DNA from: Amblyomma americanum
Lineage: Eukaryota > Arthropoda > Arachnida > Ixodida > Ixodidae
Direction: 5' to 3'
Assembly (NCBI RefSeq): GCF_052857255.1
Contig: NC_135505.1
Location: 63,898,149-63,962,148, forward strand
Length of the DNA stretch: 64,000 bases
A program made the position numbers and the translations under genes. Within the stretch, counting starts at the first letter, position 1. Each line of letters opens with the position of its first letter. Positions 58,190-64,000 of this stretch are shown one piece after another. The notes under the pieces were generated by a model. It did not search any database and was not told where the DNA came from. It saw only the letters and a program-made list of their open reading frames with translations.

Positions 58190-58581
58190 CTTCCTTCGTT
58201 ACATAGAGACAACGTACTGGCTGCGGTGGAGCATCTCACGGCATCATGTCTGGACCACAACAAGGTCACCATCGAATTCTTCGGCAGTTTTCTTCCCGAG
58301 AAACACTACGTAACCGATTTGTAGGGACAAGTTCCTTGTCAGATAGTGCCGCAACTTACCTCTTCCTACACCCCACTCAGAGGTGCCCACACAAAGCAGG
58401 GGACAACAACGAAGCGCGGCGATTTGTTGAGAACTTTGGCACTAGCATCGAAGCATTGTGCAACTACCTGCTGGTGCGTAAGAAATGTGAAGTTAGCGTG
58501 CAAATGCGCGAGGACTCCTTGGAGGTTGTCCTTAGAGAGGGCACCTTGAGGCCCCCAGCTGAAGCACTCTCGTCACCTTAG
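58190..58581 (+). pseudogene. broken coding-like segment, unrecognised
   Basis: One plus frame reads LHRDNVLAAVEHLTASCL and NKVTIEFFGSFLPEKHYVTD to a TAG at 58322-58324. The next frame continues SDSAATYLFLHPTQR, RRFVENFGTSIEALCNYLLV, RKKCEVSVQMREDSLEVVL up to 58581. The two halves look like one protein split by a single frameshift. I recognise no family. It lies head-on against the hAT-like relic on the minus strand. Confidence 0.3.
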
Positions 58582-58625
58582 AAACTGTTTAAGACGCACT
58601 TTAGGTCAGAGAAGTGGTAGTTTCA

Positions 58626-59010
58626 GTATTCAACGGCTTCTAGCTGTGTTCTCCAAAGTGTGATGATAGGCTCTGGCAGGTAAGGCACATCCGGCAACTG
58701 CTCTTTAAACGCGCGCACTCGAGAAGGTGTTTTCAGAGATACACCCTTGACTAAAGCGATAAGTTCACTAACGTCTTTGAAATACTTTTTGAGTTCTCTA
58801 CGAATACAGTGAAACCCATGCGCTTGGCAGGAGACATGAGCGATCTGCGGAATTCCTTAAGCACAAGTGTGGTCTTATCATATACGTAGATTGCTGCATC
58901 CGTCTAAAGCACCAAAATCTTGCTGTCTTTCGCACAATTTGCTTAGAGGACTTTTAAGGTTTGGCTGACTCTGAGGGCTATAGTTTCCTCATTTGTTCTG
59001 TCCAAAGCCT
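58626..59010 (-). pseudogene. hAT-like transposase fragment (CGGBP1-like group)
   Basis: The minus strand is open for 70 codons: HVSCQAHGFHCIRRELKKY, FKDVSELIALVKGVSLK, TPSRVRAFKEQLPDVPYL, PEPIITLWRTQLEAVEY. The C-x-AH motif, the F-x-x-V helix and the PITRWGTWL-like phrase (here IITLWRTQL) are marks of hAT-type transposases of the CGGBP1-like group, which cut and paste DNA with 8-bp target duplications. Upstream, in another frame, ALDRTNEETIALRVSQTLK and KDSKILVL continue it to about 59010. No terminal inverted repeats found. Dead. Confidence 0.6.
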
Positions 59011-60129
59011 TAGAGCATGCAAGGGATGCCCTTGTTACCTCATCAGATACCTCCTAGGAAGTTTTCAACAAACCGTCTCTTCACATTCATTGTTTATTAT
59101 ACGCAGACGAAAATGCTGGAGTCGTTTTTCTCATCTCGTATCTCTTGAAGCGTTTGTTCATACATAGATAGGAGTTTGTTTTATCAAAGTGTAGATTCAG
59201 ATTGCATCTTAATATTGTAGTTGTTCTTAAGGAACGGTCTGAGTACCAGATTTTCGATTTTTCTCCACGAAATACTTGCAGCCACTAAGTCCTCGCATAA
59301 ATAAGAGTATAAAACATTCTTACTATTATTCTTTAAGGATTCTTTCAAGGGCGATTGCTTTGAGGTTGAAGCCTTCTGGCGTTGAACGTTTACCTGGTGT
59401 CGTGCAGCTTTTCATTGGTCCTGATGGACTTCTTATCGCAAGAAGTCCACAAGAAAACGAACAAGGATATCTGCTCTAAAGATATAAAACATACTAATAA
59501 TCAGGACAGGACGAGCTGAGTATTTGGAGTACAATACGGGGTCGATACGCAAATGCCATCATAACAAGGAAAATATCCTTGATCTCGCCGCACCCGGAAA
59601 AATAAACGTTGTGAAAGACTGCAGCGGAAGGTTTCGGAAATTTCTGTACATTCCTATAAATTATTTCATAAAACACGCCTCTTACACGTGCCTATATTCT
59701 TTCCGCATGATTGGCGCTAGGTCATTTCACCATCTGCAGTTAAGCTTGGTGAATCGGTAGTCCATTGCTGAAACAATGCGCTCTTGGTGGTCTTTCATTT
59801 TGGCATTGTTTGGAAACCCATTGAGATCACTAACCATTTTAAAATAAGGACTAACGAGGCGTGAAGCGTCAGCGCTGTTTCTGGTGCTTTTTTCAGCGGT
59901 GCTTTTACAGGGACGCTGCGCTATCTGGCGAAGAGCGAGGAAACCATTTGGACTCAAGGATAGAAGGAATATGGCACTGCAGAGACGCCGTAAGAGTAGT
60001 CTTCATAAAAGCGTCAAACATTCTTTGAGTGCACGGATGCGTCTTTGTATGCAGGCACTTCATAATATGCGCTCACTCTGGTATCGAGCGGGATGGGGAG
60101 CTCCTCGGAAAGGTGCGCTGCAGCGACCA
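59011..60129. other. unassigned AT-rich stretch
   Basis: Nothing recognised; several short ORFs without domain. The hAT-like element could extend into the left part. Confidence 0.35.
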
Positions 60130-61060
60130 CAAAAAGGTAAGGTATTGAATAAGCTTAAACTGAAAGAGGCAATGGAAGAAGCTAGTGAAGCGGAAGTACA
60201 ATAATGTGTTAGTGGTAAGAGGGAAATTCGAATAATTGAGGATATTGCTGCAGAACGGATACTCGTCTCTAACTGAGGAAGGCGATCCTATTCTTCAAAC
60301 AATGAACGATAATTTGACAGCTATCATTACGGAGTGCGCAGTAGAAGTAGGCAGTATTATGGTTCGACAGGTATCCGGTAAGCTAGTTCAGTAGACGGAA
60401 AATCTGATTAAGACACGCCAGAGCTTCAAAGCGTCTAACCCTACGAAAAGAATAGAACTGGCAGAGTTATCAGGAAAACATATACGCGCAAAGTTGAGGA
60501 AATATGGAAGTATAACAGGGAGAAAACGGAGCATGCTCTAAGAAAACGGAGGAACCCTAAAAGCAGTAAAGAGAAAACAATGCGTTGGTAAAACCAGATG
60601 CATGGTCTTAGAGACAAAGAGCTAAATGTCATTAGCAATATTGATAGGATAGTTCAAGTAGGTGAAAGGGTTCTCAACAAATCTATGCACTAGCCAAATT
60701 AATCAGAACCTTAATGACAACGGCGGTAGAGCACAGCAATTTGGCATCCCGACAGTAACGAAAGAGGAACTAAAGGAATCCTTAGAAACAATGCAAAGAG
60801 GGAAAGCATCTGGTGACGATCACGTAACAGCATATCTCTTGAAGAACGTAGGGGAGATGGACTAGAAAAAACAGCCTCTCTACATACGCAGTGTATTGTG
60901 ACCTCGAGTGTACGAGAAGCATTAACGAACGCGAACATAATCTTAAATCATAGGGAAACATCAAGGAGTTCAAAAAATACAGACCGATTAGCTTACTGTC
61001 TGTTGCCTACAAAGTATTTGCAAAGGTAATCGCAAATATAATGATAAGGTTGATTACCCA
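60130..61060 (+). mobile_element. RTE-like LINE fragment, linker to RT entry
   Basis: NDNLTAIITECAVE (60303) is nearly base-for-base the same as at 21274 in the older copy. Then come a basic linker, a KDKELNVISNIDRI-like segment (60600) and TKEELKESLETMQRGKASGD (60760), which leads into the RT fingers. Then DHVTAYLLKNVGEMD and YRPISLLSVAYKVFAKVIAN (60985), after which the element breaks off. Missing both the endonuclease front and the palm motifs. Several stops. Confidence 0.75.
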
Positions 61061-62479
61061 GGTGGAAATCTTCACCAGTTAAACTGTTTCAACAAGTTGG
61101 TGAAACCATTCACAGTTAGTCCCATCTGGAACCGACTGGGTTTGGATGAATCTATAACTTACTTGGTACGTGTTTTGGAATGTGGCGCCATCTGGTCAAC
61201 CAACACTTTAACAGCAGCAGTCTACAAGCTGCATTGATAAAATGGCAGGAAACAGCAAAAAGATAGTTTCGATATTTTCGGCAGACGTCGATGCTAGTGT
61301 TTACATAGGCGGCGTTGGTGCAGCGTTCAGAACAGAAAACTGAGGAGGTGTTTTAAAGTTGCCATGTGTAAGTACAGCTCGAAACCTAAATTGATTCTAA
61401 AACAAACAGAATCTAAAAGCAAAACCACAGTGTATATCAGGGGTGTTTTCTGCAGAAGCACATTTTTAGGCATCAACGTCAGAAATAGGCATTTATAGGC
61501 AAAATGAAAAGAAGTACTCTCACCACCAGACATTTTCATCCCATCATTTGAGCTCAGATATAAAAATGAGGTTGCTATAAAGCGCTCAAAAAAAAGGTAT
61601 TTGCCTAACATTCGGTCTCTCGTCATCGCAAACGTGACCTAGACGCATCACTGCTCACGCACGGCGTAGCTCGCTCACGAGGCACGATAGAAATGCTGCA
61701 ATCGTTGGTCTCCTTGACTCGCTTGAGGACCTGCTGCGTCTGCCCGGGGAAATGCGTAACGACGATTACGCAGCGTGGAGCGACGCTGCGCGCTTTTAAG
61801 ACAAGAACAAGGTTTAAGCGCGAAGGCTCGGGTACTGTTGGTCTTACGCTGGCCGTCTCGTATTTTCACCCGTTTTCCCGCTAATATTGTTTTATATACC
61901 CATCCCTGTAGCAATATGTTAAATTCCGTTTTCTTACGGTCACGATGGTCACCCTCGACAAAGTTGGAATCGTTTCTTTCCACATTTACTGGTGTCGCGA
62001 AATCTTTTTCTACACCCACCATGTGGCTGTATTCACTTTCATTGGCTCATCTACACTGATGCTAACGTTGTATACATAGGACGGAAGCAATCAGTTCTTT
62101 GTACTCCTGTCGAGGTTCTACTTCTTTTATATTGTAAACTTTCTTGCCGCTTTTTCTTCGATCTCAATGTATTTTGTGGTTCCTGAAAATAAAATGAAAA
62201 CAGGAGTAACTTCGTAATCTCGGATTTTATTGCGACATTATGCCGCTAAATATACGATCGGACCATTTTCATAGCGCCACGGAAGACCTTAATGCGTAAG
62301 GCAGAAAGATGCGTGAAAAATTAAACTATGAAGTGGACCAATACAATGTCCTTAAAGCAGAAAGATTTATATAAATACGGGTACGCGCACATAAAGACTA
62401 TGGTGTATTCAAAATATACAATAGTCTAAAATGCGAGATTGAATGAAGGGATATGTATTGTGTCTTTACTGAGAACAAT
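61061..62479. other. unassigned stretch
   Basis: No gene recognised. A CG-richer part around 61640-61880 has opposing 60-115 codon ORFs without domain. Confidence 0.4.
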
Positions 62480-63165
62480 GTCAGGTAAGAAGGTTGCGTA
62501 GCATTGCTAGACATTTCTGACAATGAAAGAAAGCATCCCCTAAACTTTTGCTGCTGATAGTAAAGTTCTCAAGGAAGGAGAAAAGCGTTTACGTGAACCA
62601 TCCAAGCAAAGAACGCACTAAGGGATTACATCTACTTAGGGCAGACAGTCACTGCAGGTCCGGACCGAGAGATATAGCTAGGACGCTCAGAATGAGATAG
62701 CGAGCACTATCAGTGAAATAATAGCCAGTTGCTAATAACAGCAATTCTAGAAAAGATTTTAAGGTTGTTGACAGTGCAAGCTTATATGAGTAAGAACTTT
62801 AATGCTGACGTAAGTATTTATATAAATTCAGGAGAGAGAAGCAGGCTACAGAAAGAAAAATGACAGGTTACAATAAATAAAGGAAGAGGACTTTGCCAGC
62901 GAACAGGCGGGAAGGAATCAACTTGGGCAGGGTGTACAAGGCAAACGTTTTATAAACAATTGTGTCCCAAGGCTACGGAATTGGCTTCATGAGAAGGAAA
63001 GCTGAGTAGAGGACCGCAGAGGGTGAGTTGGGCGTGTGATATTAGGGAGCTTGCGGGCAAAGGTGTATGTAGGAGGCAAGAAACGGGATAATTTGAGGTG
63101 CGTGCGATTGCTTTTTGTCTTGCAATGAAATATGTGAGGTGATGACGATGTTCATGACGGTTGGG
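62480..63165 (+). mobile_element. RTE-like LINE, 3' fragment, strongly decayed
   Basis: RDYIYLGQTVTAGPDREI (62625) is the YLG motif after the RT palm. Later come GRVYKAN-like and KGVCRRQETG-like relics of the C-terminal domain (62930-63090), and the end TGCAATGAAATATGTGAGG with a GATGACGATG tail (63120-63155). Spelling has drifted more than in the 26790 fragment. Confidence 0.6.
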
Positions 63166-63544
63166 ACAATATCGCCAAACTGTAAAAGCTATAGAAACAT
63201 TTAGAAACTTTCCCAAGTCGCGCGTCTATAGAGAAAGAATTCTACGTATATTTCTCTCTATGTGAACCACAACAGTAGCGTAGATAGCTTTCCCTAATAT
63301 TGTATATGACTAACCTGTCTTCCCAACGTCGCTGAGCCCTACGAAATCCCATTTATTGGCGATGGCTTCTCGTGAAAACTGTTACTTAATATTATTTCAA
63401 TCCGGTCATACCTGAAAAGTTTCCACCTTCTCTTTAAAATAACAACCATTTAGATCTATAGACTTTGAGTACCGTATGCTCCGTTACATCTCTCATTACT
63501 GGCATGTCAGTTGCTCCCCACTCACGGACCGCTGAAGAGCGCTA

Positions 63545-63900
63545 TTTCATCATCACCAGCCTGAGAAAACCCGCTGCAGGACAAAGCCTTCTCCGTTATA
63601 ATTCCAGTTAACTCTGTCATGTTCCGGGCACGGCCACCATGTCCCTGTAGACTTCTTATTTCAACCGTTCACCTAACTTTCTGCGCCCCCTGCTACCCTT
63701 GTCTGACGTTACCCTTAACGGCTGCCAGTTTGCTTGCACTTACATTACGTGCCCAGCCCAAGCCCATTTGTTCTTCTTTATTTTGATTATGATGTCATTG
63801 ATCTGTTTTGCTGTCCTGGCCCACTCAGCTCTCTACTTGTCTTATAACGTTATATATCACATTTCCGTGTCCATAGCTGCGTTGTTTTCGATTTAAGTTA
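63545..63900 (-). mobile_element. RTE-like LINE, 3' fragment, inverted
   Basis: Minus strand begins near 63890 with ENNAAMDTEM, then an IKRQVESWARTAKQINDI-like segment and KIKKNKWAWAGHVM (63760), the same C-terminal motif as at 27010. It ends CCTGCAGCGG...CTGGTGATGATGA (63590-63545). It lies tail to tail with the fragment ending at 63165. Confidence 0.7.
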
Positions 63901-64000
63901 ATCTCTTTTTGTTAGCCTACACGTCTCTGCACATAGGTGAATGGCGGCACGATACTCCTGCTGTTTACGTTTTTGAAGGATATTGGTAAACTGCAATACA

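Overview
The window is eukaryotic, repeat-rich and intron-containing DNA. It is most likely from a hard tick (Ixodida) or a close chelicerate. The reasons are several copies of a tRNA-derived SINE that I recognise as the tick Ruka type, many decayed copies of an RTE-like LINE with a C-terminus familiar from tick genomes, RNase H-bearing I-type LINEs, and a chitinase-like (GH18) gene split by kilobase introns. There are no bacterial operons, CRISPR arrays, rRNA genes or intact tRNA genes. Family names come from recognition; nothing was searched.

Left part (1-28.8 kb), minus strand: I see the broken exons of at least one host gene. Three pieces at 13417-13735, 7068-7391 and 6209-6463 carry successive blocks of a GH18 fold, mostly with good splice sites and compatible phase. 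The position of the catalytic DxxDxDxE motif reads QGINIHWD, so the product should be a non-enzymatic chitinase-like protein. Three further minus-strand exon candidates lie upstream (19071-19406, 25278-26000, 28609-28811). They encode Arg/Ser- and Pro/Ala-rich, probably disordered sequence and could be the amino-terminal part of the same gene; that link is inference. The introns hold two decayed Ty3/gypsy-type gag copies (about 0.8-2.0 and 9.2-10.9 kb), SINEs, an LTR with its polypurine tract (18463-19041) and a nearly complete but dead RTE-like LINE (20.3-23.2 kb).

Middle part (28.8-42.6 kb): a dense pile of LINEs, all on the minus strand. A full-length I-type LINE (28869-34225) has an intact ORF1, a lightly damaged ORF2 with endonuclease, reverse transcriptase and RNase H, a trinucleotide tail and an 11-bp target-site duplication. 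It sits next to the tail of a second, different I-type LINE (34237-38783) whose ORF2 of about 1,210 codons has a single in-frame TGA. The two share a 3'-terminal motif. Behind them are the front and back parts of a third LINE family lacking its reverse-transcriptase core (42.6-40.4 and 39.7-38.8 kb).

Right part (42.6-64 kb): mostly AT-rich, gene-poor DNA with a complete SINE flanked by an 11-bp duplication (45832-46156), a GGCA/GGCG minisatellite (51870-52073), fragments of at least three LINE clades, a hAT-like transposase relic (58.6-59.0 kb) and more RTE-like remnants at 60-64 kb. Possible promoter signatures (CRE palindrome, YY1-like cluster) occur at 47.9 and 50.6 kb, but I find no convincing gene beside them.
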